Shown: piece by piece, positions 8,666-18,006 of the stretch
How the letters are laid out: every line of letters begins with the position of its first letter
Numbering within the stretch: position 1 is the first letter of the stretch
Assembly (NCBI GenBank): GCA_037381915.1
Contig: JARRQJ010000003.1
Span: forward strand, 84,627 to 148,626
Direction: 5' to 3'
DNA from: JARRQJ01 sp037381915
Lineage (GTDB): Bacteria; Pseudomonadota; Gammaproteobacteria; DRLM01
Length of the DNA stretch: 64,000 bases
Made by a program: the position numbers and the translations under genes
Notes under the pieces: generated by a model
Told to the model about the DNA's origin: nothing
Database searches by the model: none
The model's input: the letters and a program-made list of their open reading frames with translations, nothing else

Positions 8666-9574
8666 TCAACCCTCTTCCTCATCATAACCCAGTTGACGCA
8701 AGAGGCGCTCGTCCTCGGACCATGATTCCTTGACTCGTACCCAGGTTTTCAAAAAGACCTTGGCGCCAAAGACATGCTCCATAGTGATTCGGGCGCGCTG
8801 CCCAACCTCCTTGAGTACCGCGCCCCCTTTGCCAATGACGATGGCCTTCTGCCCCTCCTTTTCCACCCAGATCACGGCGTGAATATGCAAGACGCCGTCC
8901 TGCTTCGAGAAGCTTTCGATCTGCACGGTGACGGCGTAGGGCAATTCATCACTCAGGCGTCGCATGAGTTTTTCCCTCACGATCTCCGCGGCGAGAAAAC
9001 GCTCGCTGCGATCCGTCACCTGATCTTCTGGAAAGAACGCCGCGCCCTCCGGCAACAAGCCCAGCACCACCGTCTCAAGGCGTTCGATATTATCGCCCTC
9101 CCGCGCCGACAAGGGAATGACCGCCGCATATTCCCGTTTCTGCGCGACCTCCTGGAGGAACGGCAGCAAGGCGGTTTTGTCCTCCACCTTGTCCACCTTG
9201 TTGACCACCAGCACCACCGGCACCGCGGTACCGGCGAGCGCCGCCAGGATATCCTGGTCCTCGTCGGTCCACCGCAGGGCTTCGATGACCCACAACACCG
9301 CGTCCACATCGACCAGCGCCGATTTGGCGGCACGATTCATATAGCGGTTGATGGCACTCCTGCCGGCCCGGTGCAAGCCCGGGGTATCCACATAAATCAC
9401 CTGTCCCGCGGCGGAAGTCTTGATTCCCAGTATCTTGTGGCGGGTAGTCTGCGGGCGGGATGAAGTGATGGTGAGCTTTTGCCCGACAATACGATTGAGC
9501 AACGTGGATTTACCCACATTGGGCCGACCGACAATCGCCGCGAAACCGCTGCGGAATTTCACACCTTCAGCCAT
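8666..9574 (-). CDS. era: GTPase Era
   Basis: Essential GTPase of 30S subunit assembly that binds the 3' end of 16S rRNA. 302 residues. G1 is GRPNVGKSTLLNR near residue 17, G3 DTPGL, G4 NKVDKV, and the C-terminal KH domain contains VIGKGGAVLKEVGQRAR. It lies 23 bp after rnc, as in the lepB-rnc-era operon of E. coli. Confidence 0.96.
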   Translation of the reverse strand: MAEGVKFRSGFAAIVGRPNVGKSTLLNRIVGQKLTITSSRPQTTRHKILGIKTSAAGQVIYVDTPGLHRAGRSAINRYMNRAAKSALVDVDAVLWVIEALRWTDEDQDILAALAGTAVPVVLVVNKVDKVEDKTALLPFLQEVAQKREYAAVIPLSAREGDNIERLETVVLGLLPEGAAFFPEDQVTDRSERFLAAEIVREKLMRRLSDELPYAVTVQIESFSKQDGVLHIHAVIWVEKEGQKAIVIGKGGAVLKEVGQRARITMEHVFGAKVFLKTWVRVKESWSEDERLLRQLGYDEEEG

Positions 9575-9597
9575 TTTCGATCGCCCCGGGGATCCCG

Positions 9598-10284
9598 TTA
9601 TTCTTCTGTCTCATCGCCCAACGCGGCCAAGGCCCGCAGCGCCGCCCCCTGCTCCGCGGCACGACGATTGGCGCCGCTTCCCTGCGTCCGGATGTCGGCA
9701 GCGGCAACGCTGCATTCCACCTGAAAAAGCTGGTTGTGCGCATCCCCCGCCGCGGATAACACCCGATATTCAGGCAAAGGCAAGCCTCGCCCCTGTAAAA
9801 ACTCCTGCAGGCGGGTTTTGGGATCTTTACTCCCTTGTTCCAAGCTCAGAGAAGCCAATCTCTCTCGATAAATCGCGTTGATAAAACCGCGCGCCTGTTC
9901 AAAACCGCCGTCGAGAAAGACGGCGCCGATCACCGCCTCCAAGGCCCCCGCCAAAATCGAGTCACGGCGGAAACCGCCGCTCTTGCGCTCCCCAGGCCCC
10001 AGATGCAGGAAGTCACCGAGATGAAACGTCCGCGCTACCGCCGCCAGGGTGGCGCCCTTGACCAGGTGCGCCCGCAGACGGCTCAACTGGCCTTCGTCCG
10101 CCTTGGGAAACCGTTGGTAGAGCAATTGAGCAGCGACAAAATTCAGCACGCCGTCGCCGAGGAATTCCAAACGTTCATTATTGGCCTTAGCGAAACTGCG
10201 ATGCGTCAATGCGGTTTCCAACAGCTCCCGCCGCGAAAATTGATACCCCAGCAGCTCCTGCAATCTCTCGTAGGATCGGCTCAA
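9598..10284 (-). CDS. rnc: Ribonuclease III
   Basis: Double-strand-specific endoribonuclease for rRNA and mRNA processing. 228 residues: RNase III domain (about 1-150) then a double-stranded RNA-binding domain (about 155-225). The signature NERLEFLGDGVL supplies Glu37, Glu40 and Asp44, and Glu116 lies in ILAGALEAVIG. The residue three positions before Glu116 is Gly113, where most family members have a metal-binding Asp (ILAD.xEA). The nucleotide sequence clearly reads GCG GGG GCC there. Overlaps the DUF4845 gene by 4 bp. Confidence 0.95.
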   Translation of the reverse strand: MSRSYERLQELLGYQFSRRELLETALTHRSFAKANNERLEFLGDGVLNFVAAQLLYQRFPKADEGQLSRLRAHLVKGATLAAVARTFHLGDFLHLGPGERKSGGFRRDSILAGALEAVIGAVFLDGGFEQARGFINAIYRERLASLSLEQGSKDPKTRLQEFLQGRGLPLPEYRVLSAAGDAHNQLFQVECSVAAADIRTQGSGANRRAAEQGAALRALAALGDETEE

Positions 10285-10673
10285 GGCATTCCCAGTTCGG
10301 CGCGATCGTCCGAAAACCGCGCCACCAGATCGATATTGTAGAACAAATTCACCCTCGCCTCGTAGCTTACATCGACCACCAGCTTCCCACCCTCCCGGGT
10401 GACTTTAATATCATTCCTGTTAACGTGCTTCACATCATTGATGATCAAGCGCTTCATCAATAGCTGTTTGACTTCCATGGGTGATAAAACCGAATCTTTG
10501 CCTTTGGTATCATCGGCCAGGGAGGTCAGGGAGGATTTTACCTTGAAGTGTTCCATGTACACGGGGAAGACTTTGATGCCTATGAGGGCGACAAAGGCGA
10601 TGGCGACCAACATGATCACCGTCCCTATAAACGTCATCCCAGCCTGGCGGCTTCTCGGGGTAAAGCTGTGCAT
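10281..10673 (-). CDS. DUF4845 family membrane protein
   Basis: A 130-residue protein with a single N-terminal membrane segment (about residues 13-35, MTFIGTVIMLVAIAFVALIG) preceded by a basic, pilin-like leader, and a periplasmic domain of about 95 residues containing VFPVYMEHFKVKSSL. Proteins of this family regularly lie between lepB and rnc in gamma- and betaproteobacteria; their function is not known. It has a 4-bp overlap with rnc and 21 bp from lepB, so it is part of the operon. Confidence 0.85.
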   Translation of the reverse strand: MHSFTPRSRQAGMTFIGTVIMLVAIAFVALIGIKVFPVYMEHFKVKSSLTSLADDTKGKDSVLSPMEVKQLLMKRLIINDVKHVNRNDIKVTREGGKLVVDVSYEARVNLFYNIDLVARFSDDRAELGMP

Positions 10674-10694
10674 CGGTTTCCTCCTGCGAATACG

Positions 10695-11405
10695 CTAATG
10701 AATCACCTTTCCAAGCCGGTTCCAAGTAATTCCACCGTTCGAGACATTCCAGTTCATCCAGATCAGAAAGGCCTTGCCGACCAAATCCTTTTCCGGCACA
10801 AAACCCCAAGCGCGGCTGTCGTTACTGTTATCCCGGTTATCCCCCATCATGAAGTAGCTGTGGGGGGGCGTAAAGGGACCCACGAAGCGCTGATCGGCCT
10901 TCACGCCGTTGATGTACACGGTCTTATTGTGATAGGCGATGTGATCGCCCGGCAAGCCGACGACGCGCTTGATGTAATCAGTGGAAGGATCCTCGGGATA
11001 ACGAAACACTACCACGTCACCGCGATGCGGCTCGCCAATGTTCAGAATTTTCTCATTTATAATCGGGAGCCGTATCCCATAGGCGAATTTGTTGACCAGG
11101 ATGAAATCGCCGGTCCATAGCGTCGGGATCATCGATCCGGAGGGAATGCGGAACGGCTCCACCAGGAATGAGCGCAGGCAGAACACCGCCAGTATCACCG
11201 GGAAAAACGAGCGCGCGTACTCGACCACTACCGGCTCCTTGCCGAGCCGCAAACGGGTCTCGTCATCCAGTTGCCCCCCCGCGGCGGCGGCGGCCGACGC
11301 TACCGCTTCACGGCGGCGCGGCGCCCAAAGCACCGCATCGATCGCCCAGATGATCCCGCAAATAACCAGAGCGACCACCATAATGGTTGCAAAATCGTAC
11401 GTCAT
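10695..11405 (-). CDS. lepB: Signal peptidase I
   Basis: Inner-membrane protease that removes Sec and Tat signal peptides. 236 residues with two N-terminal membrane segments (about 6-26 and 67-80). The catalytic Ser91 lies in IPSGSMIPTL and the general base Lys146 in DYIKRVVGLPGD; the box E motif MGDNRDNSNDSR is intact. It is shorter than the E. coli enzyme, as in many proteobacteria. The start codon abuts the lepA stop (TAAATG). Confidence 0.95.
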   Translation of the reverse strand: MTYDFATIMVVALVICGIIWAIDAVLWAPRRREAVASAAAAAGGQLDDETRLRLGKEPVVVEYARSFFPVILAVFCLRSFLVEPFRIPSGSMIPTLWTGDFILVNKFAYGIRLPIINEKILNIGEPHRGDVVVFRYPEDPSTDYIKRVVGLPGDHIAYHNKTVYINGVKADQRFVGPFTPPHSYFMMGDNRDNSNDSRAWGFVPEKDLVGKAFLIWMNWNVSNGGITWNRLGKVIH

Positions 11406-13199
11406 TTATTTCTTTCCTACTTGTAGAACTGCCATGAATGCCTCCTGCGGTATCTCCACCGAACCCAGCTGCTTCATGCGCTTTTTGCCGGCCTTTTGCT
11501 TTTCGAGCAACTTGCGCTTACGAGTAATGTCCCCCCCATAGCACTTGGCGGTGACGTTTTTACGCATTGCCTTCACGGTTTCCCGGGCGATGATCTTGGA
11601 ACCGATCGCGGCCTGGATAGCCACGTCGAACATCTGTCTGGGGATTACCTCCCGCAGCCTTTCCACGAGATCCCGCCCTCGCTGGTTGCTGTTCGCACGA
11701 TGCACGATTATGGACAGCGCGTCCACCCGTTCGTTGTTGATCAAAATGTCGAGCTTGACCAGATCCGCCGCTGCGAAGCGGTCAAAGCTGTAATCCATGG
11801 AAGCGTAACCGCGGCTGACAGACTTGAGGCGGTCGAAGAAGTCCATTACCACCTCGGCCATGGGCATCTCATAGGTCAGCGCCACGTGATTGCCGTGAAA
11901 TTGCATCTTTTTCTGGATACCGCGGCGTTCTTCGCACAAAGTGATCACGGCACCCAGATGGGTCTGCGGCACGAGAATGTTCGTAGTGATGATCGGCTCC
12001 CGCATCTCCTCGACATCCCCAAGGGGAGGGAGTTTGGCGGGATTGTCGACGTGCAGTACCTCGCCCTGTTTAGTCAGCAATTCATACACCACCGTAGGCG
12101 CGGTGATGATGAGATCCAAATCATATTCGCGCTCGAGGCGTTCCTGGATAATCTCCATGTGCAACATGCCGAGGAATCCGCAGCGGAACCCGAATCCCAG
12201 CGCCTGTGACACCTCCGGCTCATAGAACAGCGAGGAATCGTTGAGACGCAGCTTGCCCAGGGCGTCGCGTAGATCCTCGTAGTCTTCGGCACTGATGGGG
12301 AACAGCCCGGCGAAAACCTGGGGTTGCACCTTCTTGAATCCCGCCAAGGGCGCGGCGGCGGGGTGGCTGGTGTGGGTGAAGGTGTCGCCCACCGGCGCCC
12401 CATCCACCTCTTTGATTCCGGCGATCACGTAGCCCACTTCGCCGGCGCTGAGACGCCCGGTATCCAGGCGCTTGGGGGTAAAGATCCCGACCTTGTCCGC
12501 GAAATAATGACGCCCGGTGGACATCACGGTAAGCTTGTCCTTGGCCTTCAAGCCCCCCTGCATCACTCGCACCAACGACACCACGCCGAGATAGTTGTCG
12601 AACCAGGAATCAATGATCAAGGCCTGCAAGGGCGCCGCATCGTCGCCCTGGGGAGGAGGAATGCGCCTGATCAATTCCTCCAGCAAGTTCTCTACCCCCA
12701 TTCCGGTCTTGGCGCTTACCTGCACCGCGTCATGCGCCTCGATGCCGATGATATCTTCTATCTCCGTGGATACCCTTTCGACGTCGGCGGTGGGCAGATC
12801 GATCTTGTTCAACACCGGCACCACCTCGAGCCCCTGTTCGATGGCGGTATAGCAATTGGCCACGGTTTGCGCCTCCACGCCCTGCGTGGCATCGACCACC
12901 AGCAAGGCCCCTTCACAGGCGGCGAGTGAACGTGACACTTCGTAGGAAAAGTCCACGTGACCGGGGGTATCAATGAAGTTCAGCAGATAACCGTGCCCGT
13001 CCCTGGCCTGATAACGTAACGACACGCATTGCGCCTTGATGGTGATACCGCGCTCCCTCTCCAGCTCCATGGAATCCAGGACTTGATTGGCCATTTCGCG
13101 CGCACTCAAGCCGCCGCATATCTGAATAAGGCGATCAGCCAGGGTGGATTTCCCGTGGTCTATGTGGGCGATAATGGAAAAATTGCGAATGTGCTTCAT
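11406..13199 (-). CDS. lepA: Elongation factor 4 (LepA)
   Basis: Ribosome-associated translational GTPase implicated in initiation or back-translocation. The ATG at 13199 gives 597 residues starting MKHIRNFSIIAHIDHGKS, close to the usual 599; the open frame extends upstream to a TTG at 13238 that is probably not used. The G1 loop AHIDHGKS, G3 DTPGHVDF, and NKIDLP G4 are present, and the LepA-specific C-terminal domain ends with the lysine-rich RKRKLLEKQKAGKKRMK segment. Confidence 0.96.
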   Translation of the reverse strand: MKHIRNFSIIAHIDHGKSTLADRLIQICGGLSAREMANQVLDSMELERERGITIKAQCVSLRYQARDGHGYLLNFIDTPGHVDFSYEVSRSLAACEGALLVVDATQGVEAQTVANCYTAIEQGLEVVPVLNKIDLPTADVERVSTEIEDIIGIEAHDAVQVSAKTGMGVENLLEELIRRIPPPQGDDAAPLQALIIDSWFDNYLGVVSLVRVMQGGLKAKDKLTVMSTGRHYFADKVGIFTPKRLDTGRLSAGEVGYVIAGIKEVDGAPVGDTFTHTSHPAAAPLAGFKKVQPQVFAGLFPISAEDYEDLRDALGKLRLNDSSLFYEPEVSQALGFGFRCGFLGMLHMEIIQERLEREYDLDLIITAPTVVYELLTKQGEVLHVDNPAKLPPLGDVEEMREPIITTNILVPQTHLGAVITLCEERRGIQKKMQFHGNHVALTYEMPMAEVVMDFFDRLKSVSRGYASMDYSFDRFAAADLVKLDILINNERVDALSIIVHRANSNQRGRDLVERLREVIPRQMFDVAIQAAIGSKIIARETVKAMRKNVTAKCYGGDITRKRKLLEKQKAGKKRMKQLGSVEIPQEAFMAVLQVGKK

Positions 13200-13308
13200 T
13201 GATTGGAAACCGGAAAATCCGGACACTTGGACCGCCAAAGCTGGCCAGTGTACCGGATTTTTCGGCTTTCCAGAATCTCCGCGCCGTTAATATGCGCATT
13301 CGCGCCGT

Positions 13309-14742
13309 TTAGTCATCCTTGTCCGGCATCTTCAGCGCCAGGAACATGGGGCCGGGACCGCGCTGCACCAGCATCGGTACCGATTTGCCCTTGGGCAGCT
13401 CCTTCACCAATTTGCGAAACTGGCTGACATTCTTCACATCCTCATTATTGAGCATAAGAATGATATCGCCTTGGCGCAGGCCGGCCGCCCGCGCCGGACC
13501 GTTATGGACTTTATCCACATAGATCCCGCTATTCTTGTTGTCCAGGCTCTTGCGCTGATCGGGTGTCAGCTCCTTTACCACCGCGCCCAGACGGTTATCG
13601 CGGATCCCTTCGCTCCCGCCGCTACTGGCCTGCTTGATCTCGTCCTCGGGCGGCAGTTTGCCGATCCTGATCTTTACCGTCTTCGCCTTACCGTTACGCA
13701 GAATCTTCACCGTCGCCACTTGCCCCACCTGCATCTGCCCCACGATAGGCGGCAGAGAAGCGGAATTGTCGATCTGCTTATTGTTGAAGGACAGGATCAC
13801 ATCGCCCACTTCGATGCCCGCCTTTTCCGCGGGGCTCCCGGGCAATACCTGCGCCACCAAGGCTCCGCCGGGCCGTTCCATGCCGAAGGACTCGGCCAGA
13901 TCCTGGGTAACGTCTTGAATCAACACGCCTAACCAACCGCGGGTAACGCTGCCCTTGGTCTTTAGCTGATTGACGACGTCCATCGCCAAATTGATGGGTA
14001 TAGTGAACGACAGGCCCATGAAACCGCCGGTACGGCTGTAGATCTGCGAATTGATGCCCACCACCTTGCCGTCCATGTTGAACAGCGGACCGCCGGAATT
14101 TCCGGGATTGATCGCCACATCGGTTTGAATGAACGGGACGTAATTTTCATTGGGCAGACTTCGTCCCAGGGCGCTGACGATGCCGGCCGTCACCGAATGA
14201 TCGAAATCAAAGGGAGAACCGATGGCCAGCACCCACTCTCCCACCTTCAATTTTGACGAGTCGCCGATCTCGACCGTCGGCAGGTTCTTGGCATCGATCT
14301 TGAGCACGGCCACATCGCTGCGTTCATCCGCACCCACCACTTTCGCCTTGAATTCCTGGCGATCGTTAAGGCGTACGATGATCTTGTCCGCGTCCTTGAT
14401 CACGTGATCATTGGTGAGAACATAGCCGTCGGAGGAGATGATGAATCCCGAACCCAGGGACTGTGTACTGAACTCGTCTTCATCCCCGCCATCGCCCGGG
14501 TCACCGAAGAAGCGCCGAAAGAAATCATCGGGCGGGGGCGAACCGTTCGGTCCTTGCGGCATGCCCTGAGGAAAACGTGGATGCCCTTTTACGGTTTGGG
14601 AGGTGCTGATATTCACCACCGCCGGGCTGGTCTTGGTCACGATATTGGTGAAATCGGGCAACTCCCGCGCCTGAACCTGATAGAAGGCGAACATTGCCGA
14701 TACGGCGACAAACCATGTGGAGAACGCTTTACGATTTATCAT
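13309..14742 (-). CDS. mucD: Do-family periplasmic serine protease (MucD/DegQ-like)
   Basis: Periplasmic chaperone-protease for misfolded envelope proteins. 477 residues: signal peptide (cleavage probably after VQA around residue 25), trypsin-like domain with catalytic His113 (TNDHVI), Asp143 (ERSDVAVLKID) and Ser216 (NPGNSGGPLFN), then two PDZ domains (about 265-355 and 380-470). A Gly/Pro/Asp-rich loop at 55-90 corresponds to the LA loop. As the last gene after rpoE-rseA-rseB-rseC it occupies the place of mucD in Pseudomonas and is presumably part of the sigma-E regulon. Confidence 0.92.
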   Translation of the reverse strand: MINRKAFSTWFVAVSAMFAFYQVQARELPDFTNIVTKTSPAVVNISTSQTVKGHPRFPQGMPQGPNGSPPPDDFFRRFFGDPGDGGDEDEFSTQSLGSGFIISSDGYVLTNDHVIKDADKIIVRLNDRQEFKAKVVGADERSDVAVLKIDAKNLPTVEIGDSSKLKVGEWVLAIGSPFDFDHSVTAGIVSALGRSLPNENYVPFIQTDVAINPGNSGGPLFNMDGKVVGINSQIYSRTGGFMGLSFTIPINLAMDVVNQLKTKGSVTRGWLGVLIQDVTQDLAESFGMERPGGALVAQVLPGSPAEKAGIEVGDVILSFNNKQIDNSASLPPIVGQMQVGQVATVKILRNGKAKTVKIRIGKLPPEDEIKQASSGGSEGIRDNRLGAVVKELTPDQRKSLDNKNSGIYVDKVHNGPARAAGLRQGDIILMLNNEDVKNVSQFRKLVKELPKGKSVPMLVQRGPGPMFLALKMPDKDD

Positions 14743-14810
14743 CTGTATTCCATTTCATATAGTACAAAAATGCCTGCAAAGATCGGGTGATACTCCACTA
14801 GCTCCGGGTT

Positions 14811-15284
14811 TCATCCACAACCAGGGACATAGTCGGCGGCCCTGTGCAGGATCAAGGGCTGATAGCGGCGATCATCACGAATGCGCCGGCTGTGGCGCTT
14901 GAGCCATATTAGACCGACGACCAAACCCACCGCCCCTCCCAGGACGCCCGCTAGATCCAACGCGGCGGATCCCAGCCGCGGCGACATCACGGTCTCGCCC
15001 AACAAGGCGAAACCCAGCATAAACAGGATAGGCATCATATAAGCGGCAAATGAACCGCGCACCAAGGCCCGTTCATCTATCCCTATCACCACGCAGTCGC
15101 CAATGGACACGTTCCCGTTACGCGTGACTTTCAATTGCGGGGAATCAAACCCAAATGCCTTGGCAAACAAACCCGCCCCGCAACCCTCGCTTCTTGCGCA
15201 GGCGCCGCAGGCACTCTGTCGTCGCGTTTCCACCCATGCGGAATCGCCCTCAAGCGCCACCACCGTCGCGATCTGCTCTATCAT
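14811..15284 (-). CDS. rseC: RseC/MucC family membrane protein
   Basis: A 157-residue inner-membrane protein of the SoxR-reducing/RseC family. A cysteine-rich N-terminal cytoplasmic region (ACGACARSEGCG, Cys26, Cys29, Cys35) is followed by two membrane segments (about 80-98 and 108-128) and a basic tail. In E. coli RseC modulates sigma-E activity and is also linked to SoxR reduction. Its ATG is directly next to the rseB stop codon. Confidence 0.88.
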   Translation of the reverse strand: MIEQIATVVALEGDSAWVETRRQSACGACARSEGCGAGLFAKAFGFDSPQLKVTRNGNVSIGDCVVIGIDERALVRGSFAAYMMPILFMLGFALLGETVMSPRLGSAALDLAGVLGGAVGLVVGLIWLKRHSRRIRDDRRYQPLILHRAADYVPGCG

Positions 15285-16343
15285 CTAGTGTCCGGCCGTC
15301 GAGAGTCTTAAGGACTTGCCGATCAATCTGACCGTCGCCAAGGGTACCTCCCCTACCACGGTCAACTGATGATTATTGACTACGGCACCGTAGGCATTCA
15401 CCGCCCCCACGTGGGAGACCCCGTTAAATGGTCTGGCGTGCCGCCCCAGTTGTTCGACGAACACCGATACCGTCGCCATGCCGTCGGTGAGCACCAACTG
15501 TTCGACCGGGCCGCGCTTGGCGCGCTTGTGTTGATAACGCTCCACCAATGAGAAGCCGCTCGGCATGTTCATAATCCTCCAACGCACATCGGCCACAGGC
15601 ATGGTATTGGGCTTGCTCATTTTTAAGGCCTTGCGCATTTTATCGCTCATAGTCACGGCCTGAACCATCTTCGGCGTGGGTTTGTCCACGACATTGAGCG
15701 AGGTGAACATGAATTGTTCGACCGCGTTGCCGCGCCCGTTGACCAGATCGGACTGCAACAGCAATCCCGTCTTTTCGTCCACCCATATGCGGTATCCGTA
15801 GCGGTAATTGTCTTTGGGTTCGATAACGACCATCTGGGCGCTACGCCCCGCGATCCGATCCTTGTCGCCCATGAGCAGATGATAGTTCTTTTCCAAATCC
15901 TGCATGCCGCCCGCGAGCTGCGCCGGAAAATTTCTTGTCAGGCTTCCCTTGTTGATGGTGATACGCCTTTGACCCGGCGTGAGGCATACCACCCCTTCTT
16001 TGCTTCTGAAGAACTCGCGCGGTACGCCGCTCACGGAACTCAGACGTTCCCGTTCACCCATCCCATCCACGACGTGCACAAGATGCATGGTCACCAGCTG
16101 ATCATCGCGGCGAAAGATAAATGTGCCTTCATAACTGACTGCCTTCGCCGATGATGAGATCTTGTCCAACCATACCTTCGCCTCTTTCGCCGATTCATCA
16201 GCAGCGGCCGCCCTCGCCTGCTCGGCGAACAGCCCGAGTACCGTCAGCAACCCAAAGGTACAGACCCACAGCGCCATGCGATAGCTGTGCGCGGCGTTGA
16301 CTGACCGATTTGGTAAAGTATTAGTGCCCGCGATATCTGACAT
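15285..16343 (-). CDS. rseB: Sigma-E regulatory protein RseB/MucB
   Basis: Periplasmic protein that binds the anti-sigma factor RseA and shields it from DegS, releasing it when lipoproteins or LPS intermediates accumulate. 352 residues with a signal peptide whose hydrophobic core is about residues 23-40 and a cut near ARA. MucB/RseB large lipid-binding domain (about 50-220; SYEGTFIFRRDDQLVTMHLVH) and the smaller C-terminal domain follow. An unusually long N-terminal stretch precedes the signal core; a start at the internal Met23 is possible. Confidence 0.9.
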   Translation of the reverse strand: MSDIAGTNTLPNRSVNAAHSYRMALWVCTFGLLTVLGLFAEQARAAAADESAKEAKVWLDKISSSAKAVSYEGTFIFRRDDQLVTMHLVHVVDGMGERERLSSVSGVPREFFRSKEGVVCLTPGQRRITINKGSLTRNFPAQLAGGMQDLEKNYHLLMGDKDRIAGRSAQMVVIEPKDNYRYGYRIWVDEKTGLLLQSDLVNGRGNAVEQFMFTSLNVVDKPTPKMVQAVTMSDKMRKALKMSKPNTMPVADVRWRIMNMPSGFSLVERYQHKRAKRGPVEQLVLTDGMATVSVFVEQLGRHARPFNGVSHVGAVNAYGAVVNNHQLTVVGEVPLATVRLIGKSLRLSTAGH

Positions 16344-16433
16344 CAGGGTATCAAATCGTCTGCGTGTACCGCGGCGGCGGCAAGTTGGGGCTGATCTCTA
16401 TTTAGCATAATGATGCTCAGCCGGATTCAGGAT

Positions 16434-17063
16434 TTAATGGCCGTCACTGGGCAAGGTACCCGCTTGAATGGGTTCGGAACGCTCATACCCCACAATCCTC
16501 ACTTGAGGAAGCACGCTATTGTGTATCCCGTCTACTGCGGAATATTGATCGTGATTGATCAGGTAATCGTTGAGTTTGGACGCCAGCTCGGGTTGCTCAA
16601 CGTCCCATTGTCTACCGTGCACATTGGTGTAGGAAACCGTCGTCGGCGGAGCACTGACCGTGGTAATCGCGTTCGGCACCGACGCGGAGTTCGAAGCCAA
16701 GGCCGGCACTTGCTCGGTACCCGTTTGGGTATTCCAGCCTAGACCGATAAAGACCACCGCCGCCACCGATGCGGCAAGGGCGAAACCGATGGTGGGTCTG
16801 AGATAAGCGGGGGTATTGAAGCTGCGGCGCGGCGGCGTGGAAAGCAGGGGCTCGGATTCTAAGGCCAGGGATATTCGATCTACAAAATCTTCGGGAAGTC
16901 TATCGGGGAGGTTGTTCTTCAAGGCGTCGCTGATGAGGTGATAATGTCTCCAACACAATTGGCTGGTCGCATCGTGCTTGAGCCCGTCCACCAGGCTGTC
17001 GACCTCCTCATGCGTAATTTCACCATCCACTAAAGCCGAGATATTTTCAAGATTATTTGCCAT
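16434..17063 (-). CDS. rseA: Anti-sigma-E factor RseA/MucA
   Basis: Membrane anti-sigma factor. The ATG at 17063 has GGAAGG immediately upstream and gives 209 residues beginning MANNLENISALVDGE, the RseA N-terminal fold that wraps sigma-E; the open frame five codons further upstream is less likely. A single membrane span lies around residues 90-110 (TIGFALAASVAAVVFIGLGW), and the periplasmic tail would be cut by DegS. It is 39 bp after rpoE. Confidence 0.9.
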   Translation of the reverse strand: MANNLENISALVDGEITHEEVDSLVDGLKHDATSQLCWRHYHLISDALKNNLPDRLPEDFVDRISLALESEPLLSTPPRRSFNTPAYLRPTIGFALAASVAAVVFIGLGWNTQTGTEQVPALASNSASVPNAITTVSAPPTTVSYTNVHGRQWDVEQPELASKLNDYLINHDQYSAVDGIHNSVLPQVRIVGYERSEPIQAGTLPSDGH

Positions 17064-17102
17064 ATACCTTCCCCGCAAAAAGTGCCCAAATACTTAAATC
17101 AA

Positions 17103-17678
17103 TCATGCCAGCAGCGGCTTGAGTTTATTATGTATAGCTTCACGCGCCCTGAAGATACGGGATCGCACGGTGCCGATCGGACATCCCATGGCGTCCGCAA
17201 TTTCTTCATAACTTAAGCCTTCGAGTTCCCGAAGCGTAATCGCCGTACGCAAGTCCTCCGGCAATTGTTCAATGACCTCGAATACCGTCCTTTCAATCTC
17301 GTCTTTCAACAGCAGGCGCTCGGGAGTAGCATTATCTCTCAACTCCGATGCCCCTTCATATTGCTCGGCAACCTCGATTTCCACGTCCGAGTCGGGCAGA
17401 CGGCGGCCTTGGGCAACGAGGTAATTCTTGGCGGTATTGATGGCGATTCGATACAACCAAGTGTAAAAAGCGCTCTCCCCGCGAAACCTGGGAAGGGCCC
17501 GGTATGCCTTGATAAAGGCATCCTGCGCTACGTCCAATACCTCTGCCTGATCGCGGATATAGCGCGAAATAAGTTTGACAATCTTGTGCTGATATTTGGC
17601 TACCAGAATGTCAAAAGCCTTTTTATCACCTCTCTGAACGCGCTCAACTAAGAGCTGGTCGACGTTTTGCTCGCCCAT
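17103..17678 (-). CDS. rpoE: RNA polymerase sigma-E factor (RpoE/AlgU)
   Basis: ECF sigma factor of the envelope stress response. 191 residues, the normal length. Region 2 (about 10-90) includes AEVLDVAQDAFIKAYRALP and FYTWLYRIAINTAKNYL; region 4 (about 125-185) has the helix-turn-helix LSYEEIADAMGCPIGTVRSR. First gene of rpoE-rseA-rseB-rseC-mucD. Two overlapping candidate sigma-E promoters lie just upstream, consistent with autoregulation. Confidence 0.96.
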   Translation of the reverse strand: MGEQNVDQLLVERVQRGDKKAFDILVAKYQHKIVKLISRYIRDQAEVLDVAQDAFIKAYRALPRFRGESAFYTWLYRIAINTAKNYLVAQGRRLPDSDVEIEVAEQYEGASELRDNATPERLLLKDEIERTVFEVIEQLPEDLRTAITLRELEGLSYEEIADAMGCPIGTVRSRIFRAREAIHNKLKPLLA

Positions 17679-18006
17679 TTCGGGCCTGCCCCTTCTTCAC
17701 TGAGGAGTAAATCCCTTTACTCGGAAACAATAGACAATGTCGGATAATATTAGTTCTCTATTAGTTCCCTAATAGTTAGCATTACCCAGCACCAATATTA
17801 GTAATTTCTAATTTACCGCCCCGGTGCGGAAAGATTTTTTCCGCCAAGACCCAGGCGTCAAACCCTCGCTGCGGGCGAATGGCTCTGCAGTAGCTGGACG
17901 GGTATAACTTCCAGCTATATGCTGCATACATCAGCTAAGCCGGCTTGGCCGAACTATAAAGTATCCATTATGACTATAAAAGACCTCTGAGCCAACACGC
18001 ATTTTT
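17679..18006. other. Divergent rpoE-nadB intergenic region
   Basis: 328 bp between the divergent genes rpoE and nadB. Apart from the candidate sigma-E promoters it holds AT-rich repeated TTAGTT/CTAATA units (about 17745-17815). No RNA gene or conserved element is recognised; the nadB start has no strong Shine-Dalgarno sequence. Confidence 0.5.
17730..17767 (-). promoter_or_regulatory. Two candidate autoregulated sigma-E promoters of rpoE
   Basis: On the minus strand two GAACTA elements fit the sigma-E -35 consensus GAACTT with one mismatch. The one at 17762-17767 is followed after 17 bp by TCCGA (17740-17744); the one at 17751-17756 is followed after 16 bp by TCTAT (17730-17734). Consensus -10 is TCTGA/TCAAA. 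Either would start transcription about 50 bp before the rpoE ATG. Found by eye; the repeated TTAGTT units around it may inflate the match. Confidence 0.4.
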
